Source: Chrysophaeum taylorii
Lineage: Eukaryota > Sar > Pelagophyceae > Pelagomonadales > Pelagomonadaceae
DNA: 64,000 bases
Assembly: GCA_029834535.1 (NCBI GenBank)
Contig: JAQMWT010000521.1
Span: 168,857 to 232,856 of the forward strand
Direction of reading: 5' to 3'
The notes under the pieces were generated by a model. That model was not told where the DNA came from and ran no database searches. It worked only from the letters and a program-made list of their open reading frames with translations. This document shows positions 20,988 to 32,200 of this stretch, piece after piece (within the stretch, counting starts at the first letter, position 1; every line of letters begins with the position of its first letter). The position numbers were made by a program, and so were the translations under genes.

Positions 20988-22366
20988 TTGAAAAACGACG
21001 AGAGACGTGGCGTCGACGCTCGCTCGAGCCACACGCGAGCAAGCAGTGCCGAGGCACCGCGATGCCAACGAGTCATTTGGGGAAAGCAAATGACGGGCCG
21101 CGGTGCGACTCCCGAGACGATTCTCTCACTCTTCGCATCTCGAGGCAACGAATTCAGCGAATTCAGCGCTCGGAGGAACTCGTCGACTGCCGCGCACCGC
21201 GTTGCCAAGTTTGGAGGCCGAAACCGCGACACGCAAAAACGCGATCGCCGTGTGATGGCACTCGCAGCAGACGTTTTTCGGCGCTGCATTCGAGAGGTCG
21301 ATCCACAACACGTCGCTAAAACGGTGCGGGCCTTGGCGACGGCGGGCATCGAGGCACCTCGGCAGCTTTTCGCGGCGATTGCCGGCGCGGCTCCCGCGCT
21401 GCTGGACGAGTTTAAGCCACAGGAGCTTGCAAATACAGCGTGGGCCTTTGCGACGGCGGGCATCGAGGCACCTCACCAGCTCTTCGCGGCGATTGCCGGC
21501 GCGGCTCCTTCGCTGCTAGACGAGTTCAATCCTCAGGGGCTTGCTAACACGGTATGGGCCTTCGCGACGGCGGGCATCGAGGCACCTCACCAGCTCTTCG
21601 CGGCGATTGCTGGCGCGGCTTGTTCGTTGCTGGACACTTTCAATCCGCAGGACCTCGCAAACACGGCATGGGCCTTGGCGACGGCGGGCATCGAGGCACC
21701 TCGGCAGCTCTTCGCGGCGATCGCCGGCGTGGCTTCTTCGCGGCTGAGCGAATTTAAACCGCAGGACGTCGCCAACACGGCGTGGGCGTTCGTTCGCCTG
21801 CGTCGACTGGAAAGAGGACCCTGAGTTTTTCGACAAGCTCGGCTTCATAGCTCTCAAAGATCTTGGTGCCATCGATAATCGTGATTTGTCGCAGCTCCAC
21901 CTTGCTTCGCTGCACTTTCACCTCGAATGGCCCGAATACCGGAGCTCCCCGCTGTCAAAAGACCCGCAGATGCTCCTGGGGGCGTATCAACGTCAGGACC
22001 CATCACCGTCCCAACTCGAGCGCGACGTTGCGACCGCGCTCGACCGAGTTGGCTGGACGCGCGTCTTCGAGTACGTGACCGAAGGGGGGTTGTCTGTCCC
22101 TCGACATGGCTCAACCTGACACCAAGCGTGCGGTCGAAGTTGACGGGCCATTCCACTACCTCAAAAGAACGAACGTTAAGAATATGGTCGTATAGTCCCG
22201 ATTGTTGCGGCGGCTCGGTTGGGATGTTGCCTACATTCCATTTTTTGAGTGGGACGCTCTCGAGAGCGAGCATGAAAAGGACGCGTACCTCCGGGCGAGG
22301 GTGCTGCAAGTGTTGTCCGCGGACAACAACGGCGCAAGCAATACGCTGCACGTGTTTAAATAAATA
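20988..22366 (+). pseudogene. RAP-domain repeat protein, frameshifted
   Basis: The frame 20988-21824 has four ~37-residue repeats with the pattern ATAGIEAPxQLFAAIAG, then FxPQxLANTAWAF. This is typical of FASTK/OPR-like RNA-binding proteins of algae that act in organelle RNA metabolism. The conserved frame then continues in a different register (CVDWKEDPEFFDKLG...) and ends in a RAP domain: MAQPDTKRAVEVDGPFHYL, then RRLGWDVAYIPFFEWD and EKDAYLRARV, stopping near 22364. Three lesions are visible: a 4-nt duplication (GTTCGTTC) near 21788, a ~4-nt insertion near 22101 (GTCCCTCGAC), and an in-frame TAG at 22193. Role inferred from family only. Confidence 0.7.
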
Positions 22367-22816
22367 AAATGCCGCCGACTGCAGGGTAGGTAGTAAAGTG
22401 CAGTGAGAGGGGATGTTTGTTGTTTTGTGCGTGAACACCCAACACGACCGGGGCGGATTGGGAACGGACGGACATTTCGCGGTTCGACGATTTTTGCCTG
22501 CAGATTATTATTAGGCCAGACGGGCAAGGCGTGTGGCGTGAGCCGCGAGACTCGACCACCTTGTTGCGAGTGGCCTCTTAAGAAGGAGGTAAGGTCGCCT
22601 CCCTGTTGAAAGATGATGCCAACGTGTTCAAGGCACGTATGGTCAAGAAGTCAAAGAGGTCCACCACAAGGGAGGAGGAGGAGCTTGTTGTTTGGAGCAT
22701 ATGATGGCACATCCATCCAAAGAAAGATGTCTGTCTCAGGGAAAAATCTTGGAAAAGATACGAAACCACGTCGTCACCCCTGGCGTAATAATCGATCGCT
22801 CGCCGAATAATAAGAA
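22367..22816. other. Intergenic, nothing recognised
   Basis: No ORF with a known motif, no repeat shared with the rest of the window apart from short GGAG runs. It would hold the promoter of the LRR gene. Confidence 0.5.
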
Positions 22817-24700
22817 ATGGTTGACCACGGGGACGCATTGGTGTGCTTCAGAGAGCTCAAGCGACGACAGGTCGTCGATACCGATGATGATGATGAGTGT
22901 GTGGTATTGGACGAGATGTTCGAGGCCGCGTTCGAGGTGTTGTTTCGCGTGAAATTCGGAGCGAAGAGCAGGAAGAAGTTGTGCGAAGTTTTAGAGCGGA
23001 ATCAGAATGGAATGGTTGGCCAAGCGGAATTTCGAGCCTTCCATAGGGAGTGGCGCGCTTCTGGAAAATCGATGAGCGAATTTCTCGAGATAGAGGAGGA
23101 GGAGGAGGAGGAGGAGGAGGAGGAGGAGGAGGAGGAAACAGCGTTGGGGAGGAGCTCCTCGACTTGGAATCATCACCATCACCACCACCACCACCGCGGT
23201 CTGTTGCTCCTCGAAGGGAGCCTAAGACTCGCGTTTCCGATCGAGTTTTGTTGCCGCCTGCTGCGGCACGAAGTTCTTCAGTACGAGGAAGAAGATACGA
23301 AAAGGCAGTTGAAGATTTTCATCGCGGAAAAACTTTTGCCTTCCTTCTCGAATCTCCCGCTGTCGTCGGATCTGACTTCTTTGGTCAAAAAATACGATTA
23401 CCTCGCTTTGTCGAAATTCGAGGAGGAGTTCAGGAACTCGGGGGACAAGTGGCGGCTCAACGCGGATGCGCGAAGATGTCGGGAAAAGGCCCTGGATTTG
23501 TTTCTGAGCGGCGGGAGCCACCGCGAGAAAGTGGAGTGCATCACGGTGGCGATGATCGCGACGGCTTTCGAAGGCGGGTTGGGTGCGTCGGCGGAATATG
23601 TACACATCGAATTGAAGGAGTTGGTGGAGAGATTGTTGCAGGACGCGATGATTTCGAGAGCGATTCAGAATCAGCTGAACGGACATTTTTTTGGCCGCGC
23701 GAGACGAGAAGACGTGGTGAGGTCAGTTCTGCTCGTCGCCGTCCGGGAGCACGCGTTCGCCGTGACGCACGCCCAGCGCGATCCGACGAGGGAGGAGCCC
23801 CTCCTGCCGTCGGAGATTTTGTTTGAGCTTTTATCGCCCGGTTCTCGGGGGTATCTTCGGTCCTTAACCGCCCGAACCTTAGAATTAATTCCGGACGAGA
23901 TCGACAAACTAGGCCGATTTTCTCTCTTTCTTCGGTTGAAGTATTACTTCGAAAAACTGAGCATTCCGGATTCGCAGAAAAGCGCGGCTATTCTCGCAGG
24001 CTTGGAGCCTGCTTCAAAGGTCCTGCGGTTGGACAACAAGGACATCTCCGAGGACGACTTTTTCGCTAAAATCGCCGCCGCTCTCGCGTCGAACTCGACG
24101 CTCTCTGAACTTTCGCTGCACGCGACGAATATGAGAGACCCGGGCGCAACGAGAATCGCGGCAGCCTTGGCCCGAAACTCGAGTTTGAGAGTTTTGTACC
24201 TTACGTCAAACAAAATCGGCTTGGACGGCGCGTCCAAGTTGGCCGCCGCCCTCGCGCTTTCCAAAAATGCGGGGCTCGAGGCGCTGTTTCTCGGGTCCAA
24301 TAATATTGGCGACCTTGGTTGCGGGAAAATAGCGCGAGCCCTCGAATCCAACACCTCGCTCGAGAAATTGTATTTGTCTTACAACGACATAGGCAACCTC
24401 GGCGCAAAAAATTTGGCTGCCGCCCTGCCCTCCAACGCTACCCTCCGGGTCTTGTCTCTCTTCAGGAACAACATAGGCGACGACGGCGCCGCCAACCTGG
24501 CTGCAGCTTTGCCATCCTCGTCTCTCAAGGAGTTGCATCTCTACAAAAACAAGATCGGCGACGACGGCGCCTCGAAACTGGCCGCCGCGTTCGACAATCT
24601 CGAGAAAATCGACCTCTCCCTCAACCCCATCACCGCCTACGCCCGTTCAAAACTCCGCGAAATGGCCGCCGAAAAGCACACCCTCACCCTCTATATTTAG
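22817..24700 (+). CDS. Leucine-rich-repeat protein (RNI/NLRC3-like repeats)
   Basis: 627 residues, uninterrupted. Residues ~62-75 (ERNQNGMVGQAEF) resemble a degenerate EF-hand loop. A poly-Glu run (~93-107) from a GAG/GGA array and a poly-His run (~119-126) from a CAC array follow. The middle (~140-390) is helical and unrecognised, with KKYDYLALSKFEEEF and SEILFELLSPGSRGYLRSL. From ~395 to the end there are seven to eight 28-residue LRRs of the RNase-inhibitor type (LRVLYLTSNKIGLDGASKLA pattern), as in RanGAP and NLRC3-like proteins. A protein-interaction scaffold role is likely; no kinase or NACHT motif is visible. Confidence 0.75.
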   Translation: MVDHGDALVCFRELKRRQVVDTDDDDECVVLDEMFEAAFEVLFRVKFGAKSRKKLCEVLERNQNGMVGQAEFRAFHREWRASGKSMSEFLEIEEEEEEEEEEEEEEETALGRSSSTWNHHHHHHHHRGLLLLEGSLRLAFPIEFCCRLLRHEVLQYEEEDTKRQLKIFIAEKLLPSFSNLPLSSDLTSLVKKYDYLALSKFEEEFRNSGDKWRLNADARRCREKALDLFLSGGSHREKVECITVAMIATAFEGGLGASAEYVHIELKELVERLLQDAMISRAIQNQLNGHFFGRARREDVVRSVLLVAVREHAFAVTHAQRDPTREEPLLPSEILFELLSPGSRGYLRSLTARTLELIPDEIDKLGRFSLFLRLKYYFEKLSIPDSQKSAAILAGLEPASKVLRLDNKDISEDDFFAKIAAALASNSTLSELSLHATNMRDPGATRIAAALARNSSLRVLYLTSNKIGLDGASKLAAALALSKNAGLEALFLGSNNIGDLGCGKIARALESNTSLEKLYLSYNDIGNLGAKNLAAALPSNATLRVLSLFRNNIGDDGAANLAAALPSSSLKELHLYKNKIGDDGASKLAAAFDNLEKIDLSLNPITAYARSKLREMAAEKHTLTLYI

Positions 24701-24770
24701 GAGGAGGAGGAGGAGGAGGAGACAAAGAACATATCCTATCATATCATATCATATCATATCATATCGTCGA
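24701..24770. repeat. (GGA)n and (ATATC)n arrays
   Basis: A GGA run immediately after the LRR stop, then about eight ATATC units to about 24767. 24771-25005 shows no gene. Confidence 0.85.
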
Positions 24771-25005
24771 GGAGGCCGTGCCCGAGCCGCCGCTCGGCGA
24801 TGGCGACGAGGGGTGGGAGATTATTCAGCATAGCATACTTGGCTCCACCGCCATCCGGCGGATCTTCTCGAGACTAGTAGTACGGCTAGTTCTCGCCTTT
24901 TTTTGCTAGTAGATCGGGGCTGATTTTGTATCTAGAGGTTTAGGATGATTTACTAACTCGAGCGCCGATTGATTGGCTCGTTTACCTCGCTACACGTCAG
25001 CCAAT

Positions 25006-25144
<139 letters not shown>

Positions 25145-25217
25145 TCGGGTTAGTTCGCTACACGACGTCAGCAACAGTGCGCGAGGGTACGCGGTTTGGT
25201 AGCAGTAACCTCAGGAT

Positions 25218-25634
25218 GTGGTGCAAGCCCATCTTCAAGCTCCCGATCGTGAGGGCAGCTCTTCCTTCCGCGAGCTAGCTCGCCCTCCGCCGCTCGTCCG
25301 AAGCCCAATTGTCGAGCAACCAGCGCGCGAAGCTTCAGTCGACGACGCAAAACCGGTCCACAATACTGCGGACGACGATTTCGATCCGGTGACAACTGTC
25401 GAGGCCACCAACGACACTGTCATTCCTGCGCCCGCGCCTGCTCCTCGAGAGCCATTGTCTCAGCACTCGCGCCGCGCCGTCGTTCACGACCTCCAGATCA
25501 TCCACGCGCCCCCTGTAGACACGGCGCTCAGGTCGAAACCGACTCAGGTCGACGCGCAACCGCAGCCCAACGCCCCGACCAGGCAAATGAGGGAACACAC
25601 GAAGACCCACGGTGCAAGCGCAGCGGTCGCTTGA
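25218..25634 (+). CDS. Hypothetical 138-residue ORF
   Basis: Pro/Ala-rich with an acidic middle (DDDFDPVTTVEATND). No motif recognised. It lies between a microsatellite and a repeat remnant and could be part of a decayed element protein. Confidence 0.2.
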   Translation: MVQAHLQAPDREGSSSFRELARPPPLVRSPIVEQPAREASVDDAKPVHNTADDDFDPVTTVEATNDTVIPAPAPAPREPLSQHSRRAVVHDLQIIHAPPVDTALRSKPTQVDAQPQPNAPTRQMREHTKTHGASAAVA

Positions 25635-25754
25635 AACAGAGCGATACGATTGCCACTAGCAAGCACGGGCAGCGCGTTAGGAAGACGACGGCAGCCTACT
25701 GTCAATTGGACCCAGCTAAGTACTTGAACGCCAGGTTACCCGGAGCCTGGTCCT

Positions 25755-26600
25755 TACTACTAATCGGCAGATGTTTGTCTGTCTGTGTGTCTGTCTGTGT
25801 GTCTGTCTGTCTGTTTGTCTTTAAAGGTCGACTGCTAAGAGGGGTCTGTCTGTTTGCCTTTAAAGGTCGACTGCTAAGAGGGGGGTGTGTGTGTGGTGCA
25901 TGAAGGACGTGGGTGGTTTTGTGGAGTAGGAGGGATGTGCCTGACGGGCGGAGATAAGTATGCGGGACCTACTCGGGGTCATCGCCGAGTCGTGGGGCAG
26001 GCGAAGAGAGGACGGGCCCCGCCCGGAGGTCGTACGCATGCTGCCGCCGGACGTATGTGCGACGAAGGGTGACGTCCTGCTGGGATCGGGCGGCCTGGGT
26101 GGGGCTCCCCGAGGCGGCGACATGGGTGAGGGCGGTGAGGGCACAGCGAGCCCGGCCTAATGCGTTGGCGATCCCCCACTCACGGTAGATGCGGCGAGTT
26201 TTTTTTGGGCCGCCTTTGCCTCTGTGAAGTTGGCGCAGCCGCTTGCCACCCAGGTTCGCGCAGCGATGCGCTCTGCGCATGTTTGGGCGAGGGCGTGGCA
26301 CGCCGCGCTGGCCTCACCGAAGGCACCAAAGACGAGGCCGGCGACGGTGCCGTAGCTACGTAGCCGCTGTTCGACAGGGCCCAAGAAGCCAGGCGGTGGT
26401 GCTGTACCCGGCTGGGGGATGATGGCGTCGATGCCGCAGGCGTGAGCAAGGTATTCGGAGTGGACTTGCGCTGCGCGCCGATCGACAGGCGACGGGTGGG
26501 AGGGATGGAGGGCGTGGGCGGTGTATAACGAAGCGAGGGTTTTGAGGTCGTAGAGTTGCTCCTTGTTGTCGAACTTGGTGAAGTCTGTTTGTCTTTAAAG
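25755..26600 (-). pseudogene. Nuclease-type retroelement fragment, minus strand
   Basis: Read on the minus strand: a 5'-truncated start with FDNKEQLYDLKTLA (the DxK segment), then HSEYLAHACGIDAII, GLVFGAFGEAS, a frame break with a poly-A-like insertion near 26198-26205, and the usual R-rich end. The 3' tail with GACA-type repeats lies at 25770-25880. The (D/E)xK part is retained but the PD Asp upstream is missing. Confidence 0.6.
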
Positions 26601-26603
26601 GTC

Positions 26604-27614
26604 GACAAGTGCAGGCCAGTAAGCTCACCTAGTCCCAATCTCTAACCCCAGTAAGTTCACCTTGTCCCAATCTCTAACCCCAGTAAGTTCACCTGGTCCC
26701 AGTAAGTTTCATATAAGTTCACCTGGTCAGTAAGTTCACCTAGCTCACACCAACTCCTTTGAGCTCGTCGCTCTCGCCTCCGCCAATCTAAGCTGCTTCG
26801 ATCCGCACGCGCCGCCAACCTTTGAGTGAGTTTACTCTAAAAACCCTTTGCTCTAAAACCCCAGTATGTTCACCTGGTCCCAGTTTCACCTGGTCACTAA
26901 GTTCACCTAGTCCCAATCTCACACCCCAGTAAGTTCACCTGGTCCCAGTAAGTTCACCTATAGTGCGCGTGTAGACGCCGGGAGGGGGCTTATCGGTATT
27001 GCGCAGCACGTGTGGGGTAGGGTGGAGTCGTCGACCCAGATGAGTATATCCTCGGGGTTGCCGATCGACAGAGAGCCACGTAGAGCTGGACGTGGCAGAA
27101 GACGGGCTTTGCCAAGAGGACGCCGACCTCGCGGGGCGTCTGGCCCTGGCTCTTGTTGATCGTTTGGCGTCGGCGGGCCTTAAGGGATACAGGTTGGAGG
27201 AGCCTCGGTGACACGACACGATCGATCATGTATCTGGTACCGTTGCAGTGGCCGTGCGACGGGTCGAGGTTGCGAAGACCTTAAGCTCGCGCTCAAAGTC
27301 AGCATGCCGTTGGTTGTCAGGGAGTTGAAAACTCTACTGTAAAGAGCGAGGCGTCGTCTTCCGACCCAGCCTAGTCAGCCGAAAAGAACTCCGACGCCTC
27401 GTCTCCGGGGGAAAAAGGCCGCGGTCATGCGCGCGTTGTCAGCATCGACAACATCGTTTCGACGGGGCGTGAGAATGGCGCGCTGAAAGAGCCGCCGCGG
27501 GTCGTGGAAATAGTCTGCGAGGTCGCCGTAGACGGCTTGGAGGATCACTGTCTGGCTCTCGCGCCTACCTGATCCTTACTCTCGGGCCTACCTGATCCTT
27601 ACCCTAAATCGAGG
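26604..27614 (-). pseudogene. Pif1/Helitron-type helicase fragment (copy H3)
   Basis: GTTCACC block at 26604-26955, then minus-strand helicase end with [10 protein letters not shown] (27229-26990 frame) and upstream FNSL/AILTPRRND remnants to ~27546. It ends at CCTGATCCTTACCCTAAATC. It forms a direct tandem pair with H4. Confidence 0.6.
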
Positions 27615-27669
27615 GACAGACAAACAAACAGACAAACAAACAAACAAACATCTGTCGATTAGTAGTTAG

Positions 27670-28631
27670 GACAAGTGCAGGCCAGTAAGTTCACCTAGTC
27701 CCAATCTCTAACCCCAGTAAGTTCACCTGGTCCCAGTTTCGTATAAGTTCACCTGGTCAGTAAGTTCACCTAGCTCACACCAACTCCTTTGAGCTCGTCG
27801 CTCTCGCCTCCGCCAATCTAAGCTGCTTTGATCCGCACGCGCCGCCAACCTTTGAGTTTACTCTAAAAACCCTTTACTCTAAAAACCCCAGTATGTTCAC
27901 TCACCTGGTCACTCAGCTCACCTAGTCCCAATCTCAAACTCCAGTAAGTTCACGTGGTCCCAGTAAGTTCACCTATAGTGCGCGTGTAGACGCCGGGAGG
28001 GGGCTTATCGGTATTGCGCAGCACGTGTGGGGTAGGGTGGAGTCGTCGACTCAGAAGAGCATATTCTCGGGGTTGCCGATCGACAGAGAGCCACGTAGAG
28101 CTGGACGTGGCAGAAGACGGGCTTCGCCAAGAGGACGCCGACCTCGCGGGGCGTCTGGCCCTGGCTCTTGTTGATCGTTTGGCGTAGGCGGGCCTTAAGG
28201 GATACAGGTTGGAGGAGCCTCGGTGACAACGACACGATCGATCATGTATCTGGTACCGTTGCAGTGGCCGTGCGACGGGTCGAGGTTGCGAAGACTTTAA
28301 GCTCGCGATCAAAGTCAGCATGCCGTTGGTTGTCAGGGAGTCGAAAACTCGACTGTAAAGAGCGAGGCGTCGGCTTCCGACCCAACCTAGTCTGCCGAAA
28401 AGAACTCCGACGCCTCGTCTCCGGGAAAAAAAGGCCGCGGTCATGCGCGCGTTGTCAGCATCGACAACATCGTTTCGACGGGGCGTGAGAATGGCACGCT
28501 GAAAGAGCCGCCGCGGGTCGTGGAAATAGTCTGCGAGGTCGCCGTAGACGGCTTGGAGGATCACTATCTGGCTCTCGCGCCTACCTGATCCTTACTCTCG
28601 CGCCTAACTGATCCTTACCCTAAATCGAGGG
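27670..28631 (-). pseudogene. Pif1/Helitron-type helicase fragment (copy H4)
   Basis: Nearly identical to H3 and separated from it by ~55 bp of GACA-type tail. An open minus-strand run from 28564 to 27950 spans the segment but mixes frames relative to the helicase motif (28235-28005 frame). Confidence 0.6.
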
Positions 28632-28896
28632 ACAAACAGACAGACGATGACCCCGACTAGGTCCCGCGTACTTATCTCCGCCCGTCAGGCACATCCCTCA
28701 TACCCCACAAACCCACCCACATCCTTCATGCTCCCCACACACACCCCCCCCTCTTAGCAGTCGACATTTAAAGACAAACAGACAGACTTCTTTCACGCTC
28801 CCCACACACACCCCCCTCTTAGCAGTCGACATTTAAAGACAAACAGACAGACAGACAGACAAACAAACACACAAACATCTGTCGACTAGTAGTTAA
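28632..28896 (+). repeat. 3' tails of the nuclease-type retroelement
   Basis: Two tail copies in succession, starting respectively at GATGACCCCGACTAGGTCCC and at TTTCACGCTCCCC. They end in GACA repeats and ACATCTGTCGACTAGTAG. Confidence 0.55.
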
Positions 28897-28974
28897 GACA
28901 AGTGCAGGCCAGTAAGTTCACCTAGTCCCAATCTCTAACCCCCGTAAGTTCACCTAATCCCAGTAAGTTCACCT

Positions 28975-29072
28975 TGTTACAACTGGAATGGGGCGTTAGA
29001 CTAGCGATAAGGGAATGACGTAGGGATACTAGATACGTGGTGCAGGGGTAAGTGTCATGGCTTCCTCACACA
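28975..29072 (-). repeat. Copia 3' LTR
   Basis: 98 bp, TGTTACAACTGG...CTTCCTCACACA on the plus strand, so TGTGTGAGG...GTTGTAACA in element orientation. It differs from the other LTR at about one position. Confidence 0.8.
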
Positions 29073-29245
29073 GGTGCTGGAAAAGAAAGAAAAGGAGGGG
29101 TAAGTGAGGTCCTCACACAGGTGCTGGAAAAGAAAAAGGAAGAAGGAAAAAGGGGTAAGTGAGACGCTCACAGAGGAGAAGCTTTGAGAGGAAGACGTCA
29201 ATAGAGGCATTGTGGCAGAAAGAAACAGGAGATATCAGGGCGACG

Positions 29246-32200
29246 TCACGAGGTGAGGTAACGAGCACGAAGCCGGAGAAAGGAAGGAGCTTCCGTACTG
29301 CGGGTGAAGATATCGCTAAGGTTGTCAAGGCGAGGAATGTGTTGGAGATCAATGATGTGGTTGCGATGATATTCGGCGGTGCTGTAAAAGCGAATGTCAA
29401 TATGGCGTGTGCGCCGTGTAAGACATTGGATACGGACTTGGGTGACGGTGGTGCTATTATCGACATACATTGGTACCGTAAGGTTATCGACGAGTTGGTT
29501 GTCAGTCACATCGCGGTCTCCTCGTCGTATGGCGACAAGCTTGATGGTCACTCTCCGCCGACCGACCTTTCGGCGCTCCTCGTCTACAGGCCCGTGATTC
29601 CGGACTGGCTCCTGTCGGTCCGGCCTGGCTCCCATGCTCGGGAGAGGTCTGAAGTTTGTTAGTTAGTTAGTCATTGGTGCCGTGTGACGAGGGAGATCAA
29701 AGTCATCAAAAAGTTTGAGAAGCCAAGAGAGCTCAGCAGTAGCGGCGTAAAGAGCGAGCAATTCAGCTTCAAAAGAAGAGCGTCTAAGGAGGTACTGCGA
29801 GCGGGAGCAGTAGGCTATCATAGAGCCAGCAAGGAGAAAACAAAAACCAGTTGTGGAGTGGCGGTCATCAGGGTCGTCGGCCCAGCTGGAGTCGGAATAA
29901 CCACAGAGACGAAGGGTAGAATCGCGACCAAGAATAAGGGCAAGATCCTGAGAACCGTTGAGATAACGCAGAGTGCGGGATAAAGCGTACCAGTGGGGTT
30001 TACCAGGATTGTGTGAAAAACGCGCACACTGATTGACGGACCAAGTGATATCAGGGCGAGTCATAATGGAAATAATTAGGATACAGCCAACAATACGACG
30101 AAAAGGGATGCGCGCCATGAAGATGTGATCTGGAGAACCAGGAGCAGCACAATCAGCCGCAGAAAGATGAAGACCTTTGGGAGCGGGAGTCAGTTCAGGT
30201 TTAGTGTTGATGAAGCGATGTTCGGTAAGGATTTCACGGATAGCATGGGATTGGTCAAGAGTGAGTGTTCTTCGAGGGCGATCACGCGTAATGCGAAGAC
30301 CAACGTAAGTGGTGAGATCAAGCTCGTTGACGTCAGTGAAGGTTCTGAAACGGAGGAAGAAGGCTTGGTAATGGCCAAGGCAATGACGAGGGTGCGCCGC
30401 AAGAAGATCATCAACGACAAGAACGAGACGTAGGATAACGGTGGAATTAAGCACGAGCTTGTAATTGCAAGTGACACCAGATCCGCGGACGAAGCCACAA
30501 TCATTGACTAGGAAGCGTTCCAAATAATGCCACCAATTGCGACAAGCTTGTTTGCAACCATACCAAGAGCGACGGAGCTTGTAAACGATCTTGGAACCAT
30601 CGGTGGGTTGGCGAGGAGCATAGCCTTCGGGTGGCCAGACATAGATGTCTTCGTCAATGGGAGCTTGGATAAAAGCGGAGCTGACATCCAACTTGTGCAA
30701 ATCCCAGTCATGAACAGCGACAAAGGTTAGAAACACACGTATTGTGACGATGTTGGCAACTGGCGAGTAGGTGTCGTGATAATCAACGCCGTGAACCTGG
30801 GTGTAACCGCGGACATCGAGGCGAGCCTTGTACGATTTGAAGCGGCCAGAGTCATACTTCTTGCGGAGGATCCACTTGAGGGTACAAATGTTCCCAGAAA
30901 AAGTCGAAGGAACGCGAACAACATCCCAGCAACCAAGCTGACGAAGGGAATGATATTCTTTGGCGATGGCGTGCAACCAGCCAGGACGCTCAGGATTGGT
31001 CTGAGCTAAAGCTTCACGTAAATGGGTGGAAGTAATGTTTGAGTCGTCAATGTATGAATACTGAGAGGTTTCTTCGGAAGCAGAGTAATAAACATGTGCA
31101 TGGGGATCAACAAGGGTGTTAGCCAAACAAAGGGGAAGGAAGACATAATGAACTAACAAACGGAAGCTAGAATAAGAGACATACAAAGAGTGACGGGAGG
31201 AAACAGAAACGACAGAGGAAACAGAATCGTCATTGTGACAGGAGGAAACAGAATCGACATTGCGTTGTTGACAAATGCCAGTATGAAAGTTTGTTGGTTT
31301 TTGTAATGCGCTTTGGTCGACTTTGCGCGGTCGGCCCCGTTTGGCTCGACGTAATGGTGCACGTTTCGTATTGTCCGTTGACGGTTGTGGTATTGTTTCA
31401 GGGGTGATCAGCCCCGATAAGGCCGGCTCCTGAGCATCAAAAACAGGAGACAAGGGAGCAACGGCGGAAGATAAACGAGGGTCATAATAAAATAAGTCAG
31501 GAAAACGAGAATCCACAAGAGGCGGAGGAAGGGGTTGGGAGGACAGAGACTTACGCATAGCAAAATTTTCGTCAAAAACAACGTCAATCGAGGTGTGGAT
31601 GACGGGACCAGTGGCGCGTTGAAGCAATATGCGATATCCAGGGCCGGCAGAGGGATACCCAATGAAGATACCTGTTATAGCTTTGGTAGGCCATTTGTCG
31701 CCAGTAAGAATTGCAGCAGGACAGCCCCAAACTCGAAGAAAATCGACACGGGGGAGAGTTTCATGTAGCATTTCATATGGCGTCATATATCCAGGGTTAG
31801 AGGCGTTTGGCATGCGCTCAGAGATGAAGTCAGCCGTTTCCATGGCCCAACGCCAAAAATCAGGTGGACGGTGCGCATGCACCAAAAGAGTGCGAGTAAT
31901 ATCAGCAGTTGCGCGATGAGAGCGTTCCACAACACCAGAAAAAGCGTGCGCCTGTGAAGTTTTGGACTGAGCTGCAGGAGCACGTTTGAGAGCGATGTTG
32001 TTGCCCAGACAGAAGGTTTCGAATTGGCCCATAAGAGAGCGGTCACGATCGGTGTAGATGAGGGCAATGCGATATCCAAATGGGCGAACCACGGTAGACA
32101 GAAAAGTTCGAGTTGACGAGCGTTCGTAAGTGCATCGTGTCGTGGAGCAAAGTAACGTGTGCGGCGGCGCGTATGGTCATCGACAAACGTGAGGATTGCT

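Noticed and set aside
23050-23826. 258-residue ORF inside the LRR gene
   Set aside because: Shadow frame of the LRR protein, Gly-rich only because of the GGA array.
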